Positions 7,600 to 16,427 of a stretch of 64,000 nt of DNA are shown piece after piece (the stretch's first letter is position 1; each line of letters starts with the position of its first letter). The position numbers and the translations under genes are program-made. Below the pieces are notes generated by a model. The model worked only from the letters and a program-made list of their open reading frames with translations, was not told the DNA's origin and made no database searches. The DNA comes from FEN-987 sp964598845 (lineage in GTDB: Archaea > Thermoproteota > Bathyarchaeia > 40CM-2-53-6), in NCBI GenBank assembly GCA_964598845.1, contig CAZRDM010000005.1:55637-119636 (forward strand), given 5' to 3'.

Positions 7600-9363
7600 T
7601 TAGCTCCTGGTCGCTTTCTTGACGTATTGTGAAATCATCTGTTGGATGACCCTTGGATTCAAACGACCCACAGGGCTCTCCGTCTCAAGAAGCCGCCTAG
7701 GGATCCTTTCCTTGGTTAGGTCAAAGTCCTCTCTGATCTTGAAGTCGTAGAGATTTCGGGAAATCTTCCTTCCAAGCCTCATCAGCCTCCCCACGGTGAT
7801 GTCTATTCCAACAGCTGCTAATGCTCTAACAATGAGTTCCTTCACGTAGACGCTCCGTGTGAAGTAGCATGCGATGAGTGAATGGAGGACGTTCAGCCAA
7901 TCCTCCTCTTCAATGAGGAAGTCAACGATCTGTTCCGGGGTTACTCTCTTCGTCATCCCCGTTTGGTCTATGCTGTACCCTGCGTTACTGAGATGGGAGT
8001 GTCTAGCGCCTACCAGTGTTCCGACCAAGAACCCGTAGCCAGTGAAGTACCCTGCCGGGCTATTCTTTCCAAGTGTGATAGCGAATTCTTCTCCACCATA
8101 TGCTTCGGCAGCAGCAGCAACCCCTCGCGCGAGTGTTGCATAGAAGTGGTTCTTGGAATCGGCGATGCTTACGATCATGTCCATGTAAGTTTCAAAATCC
8201 CCCCACCCAGGACGGAGCCCCATCGTTTCATCCGTAGTGATGAATCCCTTTTCGTAGGCTTCAGTCGCCCAGGCCAAGACCGCTCCTGTCATGATGGCAT
8301 CCAAGCCTAAGTGTTCGCACAATGAAATCAGCTGTAAAACTCCCTTCGGATCGCTCACAGCCAGATTCGTCCCAAGTGCGAAAATTGGCTCGTAATTGTA
8401 TGGTACAAGTTCCATTCCCTTGGATTGCTCCTCCGTTCCTTGCGGGTCACGTTCGCATTCGGAGGTTATCTTGAGGGTGGCCAAGTGTACACAGGTTACC
8501 GGGCATCCTAAACAGGAAATCTTTCGCTCAAGAAACTCCTGAGCGAACCGTTCCCCCGAGATACTATCAGCGTTCTCGTAGACAGTCTCCGAGAAGTTTC
8601 TTGATGGTAGCGCCCTCAACTCGTTCAGTTCGAGAACATTTGCTGCTGTCCCAAATTCTTGATACTTCTTCATGAAGTCCGTTTTGACGACTCGTTCGTA
8701 GATCTCGTTATACACCTGTCTGAAGCTCTTGGAGTTGACAATTTGTATATCGCCTTTGCCGGAAACGCGGACAGCCTTCAGTTTCTTGCTGCCCATCACT
8801 GCGCCTAATCCGAGCCGACCAAAGTGGTGATAACGGTCGGCTATTGCTCCGCTGTAGTGAACAAGATTCTCGCCTGCACGGCCAATGCTCATCACACTGT
8901 GCACGCCTCCGTTCGATGGCTTGATTAATCTCTCAACTTGGAGCGGTGATAGCCCCCATAGTGGAGAAGCATCTTCGATGCACGCTTTCCCGTTCTCGAT
9001 ACTGAGCCTAACAGGCTCGTCTGAAGCTCCCTTGATCACAATAGCTCCGTAACCAGCGAAGCGCAGGGCTGTGGAGAAGCGGCCCCCGGCATGCGACTCG
9101 CCCAGGTTGCCTGTCAACGGCGATTTGAAGACGGCCACAGTCTTCGCCATACTCGGGAAGATTCCGACTAGAGGACCTGTCGTGAAAATAATGGGAGCCT
9201 CTGGGGATAATGCGCTGATCCGCGGCTGGCACTCTTCCAGAAGTAGCTTCGACGCTACCCCTGTGCCTCCCAAGTACTTCGCGAAGAGTTCAGATCGTTT
9301 TGTCGCCCTAGCTGTTCTCTCGGTCAGGTCGACGTAAAGAACTCGTTCGAGGCGCGTGCTCAT
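7600..9363 (-). CDS. aor: Aldehyde ferredoxin oxidoreductase (tungsten enzyme)
   Basis: A 587-residue AOR-family protein that oxidises aldehydes to acids with ferredoxin as acceptor, using a tungsten bis-pterin and one [4Fe-4S] cluster. Cluster cysteines are visible at C284, C287 and C291 with the likely fourth at C499; the GLDAIMTG segment at 353-360 matches the pterin-binding motif. The N-terminal LYVDLTERTA and KYLGGTGVASKLL are typical. It is the last gene of a same-strand run fwdD-fwdB-fwdA-fwdC-mch-aor, 22 bp after mch, so it is probably expressed with the C1 genes. The subfamily (AOR, FOR, WOR or other) cannot be set from motifs; a formaldehyde-type substrate would fit the context. Confidence 0.88.
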   Translation of the reverse strand: MSTRLERVLYVDLTERTARATKRSELFAKYLGGTGVASKLLLEECQPRISALSPEAPIIFTTGPLVGIFPSMAKTVAVFKSPLTGNLGESHAGGRFSTALRFAGYGAIVIKGASDEPVRLSIENGKACIEDASPLWGLSPLQVERLIKPSNGGVHSVMSIGRAGENLVHYSGAIADRYHHFGRLGLGAVMGSKKLKAVRVSGKGDIQIVNSKSFRQVYNEIYERVVKTDFMKKYQEFGTAANVLELNELRALPSRNFSETVYENADSISGERFAQEFLERKISCLGCPVTCVHLATLKITSECERDPQGTEEQSKGMELVPYNYEPIFALGTNLAVSDPKGVLQLISLCEHLGLDAIMTGAVLAWATEAYEKGFITTDETMGLRPGWGDFETYMDMIVSIADSKNHFYATLARGVAAAAEAYGGEEFAITLGKNSPAGYFTGYGFLVGTLVGARHSHLSNAGYSIDQTGMTKRVTPEQIVDFLIEEEDWLNVLHSLIACYFTRSVYVKELIVRALAAVGIDITVGRLMRLGRKISRNLYDFKIREDFDLTKERIPRRLLETESPVGRLNPRVIQQMISQYVKKATRS

Positions 9364-9385
9364 AGTCTGATCATTTACAGGAACC

Positions 9386-10360
9386 TTACGTGGTCGCCAG
9401 TCCCATTGTCTGTTTCAGAAGCTGCCCATCAACCTTCCCGGAAGTGTGAGTGACTCCTGTCTTCACATTATTGACAGCAAACATCGCAGGTGCGAAAATG
9501 TTAGGGTCAATCTTGTAGAAGTCAAACTCAGCAGCTTTGAATATCTCATAGAAAGGCTTCCCGTAGTCTTTGGATGTTGATGAAGGAGCCTTATGGACGA
9601 GTTCTTTCAGCTTCTCGTCATCCTCGAAGTCAACTGAGTAGAATGTGACACCGCCATAGGCTATTGCATCATTTGTTCGACCCATAGCCTTGGCCGACTT
9701 GGGATGAATCGGAGCTATGGGAGCGTATCCACACCCATAGAGAATTCTCCTTGGATCGAAGCCAATCTCAGTAAGCCTATGGATTCCGGTCTCAACAATT
9801 CTTCCGGAGATCTGAACGGATCCCGCCATTGAAGTCGTGGGCGCTACTAGAACGTGGAGATTCGCTAAAGGGATTTCGCATTCTTTCGCAATATATTCGA
9901 GGGCTTCCTTCGTTGGGTACTTGTCAGCCTCGAGCACAATTACGGCTTTATCCGATTTGTCTTTGTACTCGATCTTCTGGTAGAGTTCTTTTGGTTTGAG
10001 AGCGAGGGCGCGAGCTGGGCCGGATCCCATAGCGAAGTAGTCGGAGGTCTTTATCTGCCAACCGGCGAACTGTGCTCCCAGAGTCGCGATGGCCGGAAAG
10101 TCTGTCTCAACGTGCACGCTTGGCAGTACGATGCCGTCGTAGCTCATGTGTGTAATGGAGGCCTTGCCTAAGTCACCCAAGCAGGCCTCCGTCATGAACT
10201 TGCCTGCCGAGAAGCCTCCTCGGACCTTAATGCCTAGGTCGATTATGGTGGCTCCTGTTTCATGTCTCTCTGTGAGTATGCCGAGTTCCTCTGCGTGTTG
10301 GATGCCCCATTCCACTAGCTTCGCAGTTCTCTCGTTGACGCTTACGGGCATCTCCGTCAT
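9386..10360 (-). CDS. mch: Methenyl-H4MPT cyclohydrolase
   Basis: A protein of about 320 residues that interconverts formyl-H4MPT and methenyl-H4MPT. Mch features include SVNERTAKLVEWGI at the N terminus and the C-terminal IFAPAMFAVNNVKTG. An ATG at 10384 is also open, but a start at 10360 overlaps the fwdC stop as ATGA, and a start at 10351 (MPVSVN) lies about 10 nt after a GGAGG element and matches the usual Mch N terminus. So the true start is 10360 or 10351. It sits between fwdC and AOR in the C1 operon. Confidence 0.93.
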   Translation of the reverse strand: MTEMPVSVNERTAKLVEWGIQHAEELGILTERHETGATIIDLGIKVRGGFSAGKFMTEACLGDLGKASITHMSYDGIVLPSVHVETDFPAIATLGAQFAGWQIKTSDYFAMGSGPARALALKPKELYQKIEYKDKSDKAVIVLEADKYPTKEALEYIAKECEIPLANLHVLVAPTTSMAGSVQISGRIVETGIHRLTEIGFDPRRILYGCGYAPIAPIHPKSAKAMGRTNDAIAYGGVTFYSVDFEDDEKLKELVHKAPSSTSKDYGKPFYEIFKAAEFDFYKIDPNIFAPAMFAVNNVKTGVTHTSGKVDGQLLKQTMGLATT

Positions 10361-11187
10361 GCCTCCAAATATTTCTCGTACCACTTCAAATGGGGGTTGT
10401 TCTTGAGGCTGACCGACAATCTGCCTTTGCCTTCCTCATTCATGTCTCCCGAGAAAGCATAGAAAGGTCCTGGGACTTTCTCTTCGCCCACCTTGACCTT
10501 GTCTTGGATCTGTTCAAAGGAAAAGCTCGGTAGAATCGACGGGAGTTGGCCGCCTATAATGACCTTGCCGCCCTTCATCTGTGCTCCGGCTCGCCCGTCA
10601 CAGTTGCCTCCGACGAAGATCGTTCCGTCGGCCATGTGAATGCCGGGGAAGATTCCAGCGCTACCCTTGATCCTGATCGTTCCATTTGCCATCCAGCATC
10701 CCACCTCGTGGCCCGCATTGCCGTGGATGATTATCGAGCCGTTCTTCATTCCGAGAGTAGTTCCTCGGTACCCAGCTCCGATGTAGTCGGCGGCGTTGCC
10801 TTTGACCTCGATCTGTCCTCCTCTCATTTTTGTGCCAAGCCAAGAGCCTGCGTTTCCAGAGGCCAAGATTGATCCACCCGACATCTCCTCGCCTAGATAC
10901 ATACCAGCGTTACCATCTACGATCAAAGATCCGCCAGACATCTTGTACCCCACCTTCCGGATCTTTGCGGCATCACCAACAATTCTAATGGAAGTCTCAT
11001 CAGGGCCTTCACCCTTTTTCTCAGCGACCTGGAAAATGTCGGCAAGCTCGATCCGCCTGTTTCCTTCCCACGCCTTGGTCGTCTCGATCTGTCTCATCGA
11101 TTTCTCAGTGAATTTTGTGGGTGAAATTTCTCGGCAGTCAACAGGGAGCTGGAGGCTTCTTCTGATCGCGAGCACGATCTCTCTCAA
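10357..11187 (-). CDS. fwdC: Formylmethanofuran dehydrogenase subunit C
   Basis: A 276-residue beta-helical subunit of the tungsten/molybdenum formylmethanofuran dehydrogenase, which joins CO2 and methanofuran or runs in reverse. The middle of the protein consists of repeated turns of the type SGGSILASGNAGSWLGTKM and ANGTIRIKGSAG, the G-rich repeats typical of FwdC/GltS-C-terminal-like domains. The start is TTG at 11187, 3 bp after the fwdA stop, and the end overlaps the mch start. The N-terminal 50 residues are less typical, as in fused or extended FwdC proteins. Confidence 0.93.
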   Translation of the reverse strand: MREIVLAIRRSLQLPVDCREISPTKFTEKSMRQIETTKAWEGNRRIELADIFQVAEKKGEGPDETSIRIVGDAAKIRKVGYKMSGGSLIVDGNAGMYLGEEMSGGSILASGNAGSWLGTKMRGGQIEVKGNAADYIGAGYRGTTLGMKNGSIIIHGNAGHEVGCWMANGTIRIKGSAGIFPGIHMADGTIFVGGNCDGRAGAQMKGGKVIIGGQLPSILPSFSFEQIQDKVKVGEEKVPGPFYAFSGDMNEEGKGRLSVSLKNNPHLKWYEKYLEA

Positions 11188-11190
11188 CGG

Positions 11191-12888
11191 CTAAACCTCT
11201 GCTTTGACGGTGATTCTGCTCGGGTTTGCCAGCTCGTTATCATCCATTGCGTAGTTGTCCATTTGAACTGTGTAGTAGTCGTCGAAGGTCTTCCTCATCT
11301 CGGACTCCACATCTTTCATGAGGCTCTCAGAAACCTTGCTGTCAACCCAGTAGGTGCGTCCGAGCGGTGCTTCAACTATCTCCCCATTCTTGACTACTAT
11401 TCTTCCATCCTTGATGGTGAAGGCGGCTCTCTTCAGGGCCTTCCTGACAAGTCGATAGTCCTTTGAAGGGTCGATCTTTGTCGGGTCTAGGTTGTAGATT
11501 GAGACATCAGCATCTGCGCCGATTCCGAGATGTCCCTTCTGGCGTAGCCCCAAGGCCTTGGCGGTCCCAGCGCGCGTGATTATGACGATCTCGGGGAACG
11601 AGTACTCTCTATCTATTCCCGGCAGGTCGAGCTTCTTCTGCGCTGTCTTGTTGATCCTCCCAACGGACTTCTCTCTTGCTTTCTTGCTCATCAGCCAAGC
11701 GATGATTTTTGGATACTTCGTGAACGTGCCACCATTCGGATGGTCGGTAGTCAGATAGACGCGCCAAGGGTCTTTAACGAGAAGGGCGAGTTCGAGGCCG
11801 ATGCCCCACTGGATCGCGTTCACGTAATTGTTTCGTCTGTACTTGTATGGGACGACGCCCGCTCCCGTCTCGACCTCGACATCGAAGTTCATCCACTTGT
11901 TCCCTGAGAGTTGATAGAGCATATATTGGAAGCCCCCATCAGCTGTCATCGTCGTCGTGTCCATGAATACAACTTGACCCAAGTCGACTGTGACATGGTC
12001 GTGCTTGTTCACGTAATCTCCTATCTCAGGCGCTCCGGAGCCGATATTATGCCATGCCGACCCGCTCCGGCCAGTGAACTGGACATGGGTTATGTGGATT
12101 ATGGGCTTGTTGTCGTGGGCGAGGTCTCTGACTGAGTCCATCGTCGCGATGGTTGTCTCGTAGTTTCCAATCTTGGCGAGGTCATTGGTATGTACATGGA
12201 TTGTGTGCGGGAGTTTCAGGAGCTGATTGACTTTGCAGATTCCTCGAACGATCTCCTTGGGTGTGATATCGAAGTTCGGGACATGGTCCTTGAGGCCGGT
12301 GATGTATCTTCCCCACCTCCAGGCCTCGACGCCCCCGGGGTTGACTACCTTTATGGCATATCCCTTGGTTGCCCTAAGCATCCATGACACGTAGGCCGCG
12401 CATTCTTCTACACGGCCCTGTGCGAGATATTCCAGCGTTCGCCAATCATTACCGAAGAGTGGGAAACAACCCTTATCCACTATTGGAGTGTCGTCGAGTT
12501 CCTCGTGAGTATGCCTTGTCTTCATGAGAGGTGTGGCTGGCTCGAAGACGGTTGTGTAACCCATTCTTGCATATCGATAACCCGTTGTGAACGTTGAGGG
12601 AATCGACTTCCCAGTTCCAGCGCGAGTCAGCGATGTACGCGTCTCTACATCTTTCTCATGGTCTTCAGGCCTCAGTATCCTACCGGCGTTTACCTTTGAC
12701 CCTGCTATGTGGGAATGAATATCGACCCCGCCCGGCATCACCATCATGCCAGAGGCATCGATCACCGTCGCGCTCGCGCCAACGTTCTTCACAATCTTGC
12801 CATCTTTGATGTAGATGTCGAGTTTTTCGCCTTCGATCCCGTTAAGCGGGTCGAAGACGATCCCATTCCTTATGGCCAGTTCACTCAA
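11191..12888 (-). CDS. fwdA: Formylmethanofuran dehydrogenase subunit A
   Basis: A 565-residue amidohydrolase-family subunit holding the binuclear metal site where formate condenses with methanofuran (or formylmethanofuran is hydrolysed). The metal site is seen as H58 and H60 in VDIHSHIAG, the region AIKVVNPGG with the likely carboxylated Lys, HVHTNDLAKIGN, and TTDHPNGG with the catalytic Asp. Length is normal. The start overlaps fwdB by 8 bp, so subunits B, A and C are translationally coupled. Confidence 0.95.
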   Translation of the reverse strand: MSELAIRNGIVFDPLNGIEGEKLDIYIKDGKIVKNVGASATVIDASGMMVMPGGVDIHSHIAGSKVNAGRILRPEDHEKDVETRTSLTRAGTGKSIPSTFTTGYRYARMGYTTVFEPATPLMKTRHTHEELDDTPIVDKGCFPLFGNDWRTLEYLAQGRVEECAAYVSWMLRATKGYAIKVVNPGGVEAWRWGRYITGLKDHVPNFDITPKEIVRGICKVNQLLKLPHTIHVHTNDLAKIGNYETTIATMDSVRDLAHDNKPIIHITHVQFTGRSGSAWHNIGSGAPEIGDYVNKHDHVTVDLGQVVFMDTTTMTADGGFQYMLYQLSGNKWMNFDVEVETGAGVVPYKYRRNNYVNAIQWGIGLELALLVKDPWRVYLTTDHPNGGTFTKYPKIIAWLMSKKAREKSVGRINKTAQKKLDLPGIDREYSFPEIVIITRAGTAKALGLRQKGHLGIGADADVSIYNLDPTKIDPSKDYRLVRKALKRAAFTIKDGRIVVKNGEIVEAPLGRTYWVDSKVSESLMKDVESEMRKTFDDYYTVQMDNYAMDDNELANPSRITVKAEV

Positions 12889-14200
12889 GTGTTTGACCTC
12901 CCTTCAGCTTCTTCACTTCTCTAAGGATATCGCGAAGGATCTCGACATCGGGTCTTATTCCGGGGGGTGGAGGAACAACAGGTTTCGTCTTTAATGCGAC
13001 CCCATCCATGCGATATATCGAGCCGCCAGTTTCGATTCCGACGATTGCTGAGGGAAAGACTACTTCCGATATGAGTCCGGTCGCGGACGGGCGTGGGTCG
13101 ATTGTGACGATTGGGATCTGCGCCAAACGTCTCGTCGCCTCGACGGGAAAGTTGGAAACCGGGTCCGAGGCTACGACGAGAGCGGCGTCAGAATCGCCTC
13201 TTGAGAGTATGTCGATTACAGTAGTGTCGCCGGGGTTGTAGCGTGGGTAGCCTTGGCTCAGATCAACTGCGTAGGGGAATCCTGTCACCCAAGCTGTGAC
13301 CTGGTTCGCTCCAGCGACATTGTACCAGCCTCGCATTGGCATTATGAGGAACTTCGTCCGCGCATTGAGATCGCGGACAAGGGAGAGAGCGACGTCGATG
13401 TTTCTATGTTTCCCGCTCGTCATGGTGAGGCCTACGCCGAAGAAGAGGATGCCGAACTCGCAGCTTACCATGAGGTCGGCTATTTCTTCTATTTTGTCGG
13501 CAGGTACGCCAGCGATCACATCCTGCTCCAGTTCGTCTCCTCGAACAGCCATCCTGAAGGCGCATAGGAGGTCGTAATCGCCGTTTGGCGTGATCTGCAG
13601 AAAGTGGTCCGCTAGCTTCGCCGTATCGGTCTTCCGTACGTCCACAACAACGATTTTCCTATCTTTTCTTCCACCGCGGAATCGACCCTTGCGAATTGCC
13701 AGACGCTGCATGTGATGGGGATGGGAGTGGATCGGGTTTGATCCCCAGTAGACTATCAGGTCCGCACGTTGCCTGACTTCCCCGAAGGTGCAGCTCACTT
13801 CACCTATGTCGTGCACGCCCAGAAGTGTTGGACCGTGACATACGGTGGTTGTGTTGTCTATGACTCCGCCGACCCATTCCGTCAGCTCGATGCCGACTTT
13901 GGTTGCTTCGCAGCTGGTTGAACTCCAACCATACAAGATAGGGTATTTGGCGTTGGCTAGTATCTCTGCAGCTCTAGATACCGCCTGTTGATAGCTCGCT
14001 TCGTGAAGTTCTCCATTCTTCTTCATGAGCGGGGTTAGATGGCGGTCGCGATTGTACTCCATCAATTTCGCTAGCGAGATGGCGCATCCTGAGCGGGAAC
14101 TCTGGACCTTTCCATTCTCAACAGTGACTTGGAGGTCGTCGCATGTGGCCCCGCAGAATGTGCAGATCACGTTCGGTATGACTTCTTTCGTCATTCTCAT
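12881..14200 (-). CDS. fwdB: Formylmethanofuran dehydrogenase subunit B
   Basis: A 439-residue catalytic subunit of the molybdopterin oxidoreductase type. C13, C16, C20 and C39 form the [4Fe-4S] site. C121 in VCHGPT is the expected metal ligand of the pterin centre; it is Cys, not selenocysteine. The next motif, DLIVYWGSNPIHSHPHHM, binds the pterin dinucleotide. The gene starts in a 4-bp overlap with fwdD. MobA encoded at 7 kb could supply the guanine-dinucleotide form of the cofactor. Confidence 0.95.
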   Translation of the reverse strand: MRMTKEVIPNVICTFCGATCDDLQVTVENGKVQSSRSGCAISLAKLMEYNRDRHLTPLMKKNGELHEASYQQAVSRAAEILANAKYPILYGWSSTSCEATKVGIELTEWVGGVIDNTTTVCHGPTLLGVHDIGEVSCTFGEVRQRADLIVYWGSNPIHSHPHHMQRLAIRKGRFRGGRKDRKIVVVDVRKTDTAKLADHFLQITPNGDYDLLCAFRMAVRGDELEQDVIAGVPADKIEEIADLMVSCEFGILFFGVGLTMTSGKHRNIDVALSLVRDLNARTKFLIMPMRGWYNVAGANQVTAWVTGFPYAVDLSQGYPRYNPGDTTVIDILSRGDSDAALVVASDPVSNFPVEATRRLAQIPIVTIDPRPSATGLISEVVFPSAIVGIETGGSIYRMDGVALKTKPVVPPPPGIRPDVEILRDILREVKKLKGGQTLE

Positions 14201-14595
14201 GTCCTCCGGGTCATCTCTGCGACTAGATGTGGCAAGTCTAGGACTTCTTCGTTAGGGGCGGGTGTCACTTCTGCCTCAACCCCTTTGAAAGTTGGCATAC
14301 CGGTTCCCTGCGTTTCCGAGGAAAGCACCATATTGGCCCATGGTCCGTAGGGGATGAATGCAACGCCCCTATGCGGCGCCTGCGATGACGCGACAGCTCT
14401 CACAACTACACTTCCAGTACTCGTAGAGACCTTGATTTTCTGGTCTGGAGAGATGCCTAATGACTTCATGTCGTCAGGATCAAGTTCGCAGATGGCAACG
14501 CTTCGAGCGTACTTGTCTGAGAGTTTTCCTGAGACCTTGGCTCTGGCTTGACTGAGACTTCGTCCCGATAAAAGGGTCACCCTCAAGCTTAACAT
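14197..14595 (-). CDS. fwdD: Formylmethanofuran dehydrogenase subunit D
   Basis: A 132-residue molybdopterin-dinucleotide-binding domain protein that completes the pterin pocket of FwdB. It carries RSVAICELDPDDMKSLGI and FIPYGPWAN, both typical of the domain. It is the first gene of the fwdDBAC-mch-aor run, so the operon promoter should lie just upstream (14596-14660), where an inverted repeat is visible. Confidence 0.92.
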   Translation of the reverse strand: MLSLRVTLLSGRSLSQARAKVSGKLSDKYARSVAICELDPDDMKSLGISPDQKIKVSTSTGSVVVRAVASSQAPHRGVAFIPYGPWANMVLSSETQGTGMPTFKGVEAEVTPAPNEEVLDLPHLVAEMTRRT

Positions 14596-14619
14596 GCAGA
14601 TTCAACCTAAGTGAGGTCA

Positions 14620-14642
14620 CACAACGTACACATAATGTTGTG
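14620..14642. promoter_or_regulatory. Inverted repeat upstream of fwdD
   Basis: CACAAC at 14620-14625 and GTTGTG at 14637-14642 are perfect reverse complements separated by 11 bp, giving a 23-bp dyad. It lies 25-47 bp upstream of the fwdD ATG, where an archaeal TATA box or operator would be expected (ATTATG sits inside it on the minus strand). A role in controlling the C1 operon is inference. Confidence 0.35.
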
Positions 14643-14808
14643 GTGTCAATTTCACTCACTGTAATCGCATCAGGGAGAGTCGTTCGGAACGTCGCCCAAT
14701 CGAAATCGTAGAACGATATTTGTTGCCCTCGTATCTGTCCTAGCAGCTCTCCACATCGTTCTCTCAATTCCGCTCGGCCCTGTCGGGTTTAGACGTTTCA
14801 GCATAGTC

Positions 14809-15408
14809 ATGGAGCCGCTTGAGGGAATCATTGGAGGACCACTATACGGTTCGGTCGCCGCCATCATTGGATGGATTGGAGGAAGATTCATGCGCCCAGA
14901 AACCTTCTACATCGAGAACTTCTTCGGGTTAGCAGAGGCGATAGGAGCGCTTGGGGCTGGTCTTCTTATCAGGAAACGTTGGTGGGCTGTATCGATCCTC
15001 TATGGTGTCCTTCTAGTCGCATTTCTAGTTCATCCTTTCGCGAGGGCAGTTCCGCTCTGGACTCTCTGGGACACGTATCTTGGATTCGCCGCAATATTTC
15101 CTGCCGCAATTGCTGTTAAGAAAATGGACATAAAGAATCTGGATTCAAAAGTTTTACTAGCCGTGGTGGCTCTCGTCACCTTCGTAGCCGTTGAGCTGGA
15201 CGCGATGGCGAGGATCTTCATGCTGGCCGATCTGGGGCTTTATGAGACGTATGGAATTCCTTTGGATGCTTGGTCCACGATATTCATCGCAGGCGCCTTT
15301 CAAACCCCGGTCGAGAGCGTCTACAGCGTAGCAATAGCCTCAATGGTGGGAGTGCCGGTCCTAATCGCTCTTAGGGTCGCAAGGATCTTGGATTGGCCGC
15401 TCTCCTAG
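14809..15408 (+). CDS. ECF-S-like membrane protein, paralogue of the 4.1-kb gene
   Basis: A protein of at least 199 residues with the S-component signature MEPLEGIIGGPLYGSVAAII and about five hydrophobic segments. It aligns along its length with the protein encoded at 4148-4876, including the ending RILDWPLS versus NLLKWPLT. Homology does not stop at the first ATG: in the same frame 14713-14808 encodes a further membrane helix (RRTIFVALVSVLAALHIVLS), which aligns with the paralogue's first helix. There is no ATG, GTG or TTG between the in-frame TAA at 14662 and the ATG at 14809. Either a rare start codon is used, a base is wrong, or a frameshift links it to the GTG at 14643 in another frame. 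Confidence 0.65.
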   Translation: MEPLEGIIGGPLYGSVAAIIGWIGGRFMRPETFYIENFFGLAEAIGALGAGLLIRKRWWAVSILYGVLLVAFLVHPFARAVPLWTLWDTYLGFAAIFPAAIAVKKMDIKNLDSKVLLAVVALVTFVAVELDAMARIFMLADLGLYETYGIPLDAWSTIFIAGAFQTPVESVYSVAIASMVGVPVLIALRVARILDWPLS

Positions 15409-15429
15409 CGAGAGATGGAGCCTTAGATT

Positions 15430-16275
15430 CTAAGCCTCCCCGGGTCTTCTAGGTTTCTCTATCAATCTTTGCTTCGAGAGTATTGTGCCGTCGTCGTGGT
15501 GAGGCATCCTGACGACTCGGTCTTCCGCCTTATCCATCTCTCTAGCTTCGTCTGCTAGTCTAGATGCTTCTCTCATCATTTCATGGGCTGCTGCAACAAG
15601 CTGCGTGTAGCGTTCCCATTCCTTCACAACGAAGCATCCTTCAACGGTGAGGTCGGCAACTCTCTTGGCGATCTCGTGGGCGGCCATGGCTTTGGTTTTC
15701 GCGTATGGGTTGTTTAGGGCCGAATATGCAACCGCTTTCTCCTTGTCGATCACAATTTTCGGTAGAGTCAGCGCCTCACCTTTCGCGATCGTTTGAACGA
15801 GCTTGTCGATCTCCTGCCAGAGGAGATTGAACACTCCGGTGACAGTGAGGACTTTCATAAGATCTGTGTTGAAGAGAGCCATCTCGGCTGGGTCCAAGAA
15901 TTCCCTTCTCGCGCCAATCATCGCGTCAGCCTCGACGATCATATATCCCGCCCCTAGCTTCTCGATATCTTGAACCGCCTTCTTAGCAGGGCCGTCGGAG
16001 ACAACAACAGTCGGAATCTTCCCACCCGTCAAAATCTCACGCAACTTGGTCGGACCTGGAAGTCCAGCGTTCGGGCTTGTGACGACGGCAAGGTGAGGTT
16101 TGAACTCAAGCAATTTCTGAGCGACTTCCGTGGCCTGCTCGACTCCCATCTTCGCACCGCTCCCGACGACTCGCACGTCTATGTCCTTCCGATCCGCGCG
16201 CTCGTCCAAGAGGAATTCAAGGAGAGGAGCCGCGCCGATGTTCCCTAATTTGCCAAAACCTACCTTCACAACCAA
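15430..16275 (-). CDS. mtd: F420-dependent methylene-H4MPT dehydrogenase
   Basis: A 281-residue enzyme interconverting methylene- and methenyl-H4MPT with coenzyme F420. The N-terminal VVKVGFGKLGNIGAAPLLEF, the region KFKPHLAVVTSPNAGLPGPTK-like (LAVVTSPNAGLPGPTKLRE) and GAGYMIVEADAMIGARREFL are diagnostic of Mtd. Length is standard. It is transcribed divergently from ftr, with about 150 bp between the two starts. It depends on F420, for which a CofE-like ligase is encoded at 20.4 kb. Confidence 0.95.
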   Translation of the reverse strand: MVVKVGFGKLGNIGAAPLLEFLLDERADRKDIDVRVVGSGAKMGVEQATEVAQKLLEFKPHLAVVTSPNAGLPGPTKLREILTGGKIPTVVVSDGPAKKAVQDIEKLGAGYMIVEADAMIGARREFLDPAEMALFNTDLMKVLTVTGVFNLLWQEIDKLVQTIAKGEALTLPKIVIDKEKAVAYSALNNPYAKTKAMAAHEIAKRVADLTVEGCFVVKEWERYTQLVAAAHEMMREASRLADEAREMDKAEDRVVRMPHHDDGTILSKQRLIEKPRRPGEA

Positions 16276-16427
16276 AGTACTTTCACCGCTTCCACCTACG
16301 CTCTTGACTTGGCGTATAACGCTTGCCGCGATATGATACTTACAATATGTACGAAGATTTTCGAATTAGATTCGATTTACGAAATCATCTTAAGCAGACC
16401 ATTCCGCATTGGCGCGGAGACAGAGCA

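Noticed and set aside
16323..16427. N-terminal extension of ftr from ATG 16323
   Set aside because: The extra 35 residues are not part of the family, and a TTG with a good GGAG element gives the normal length.
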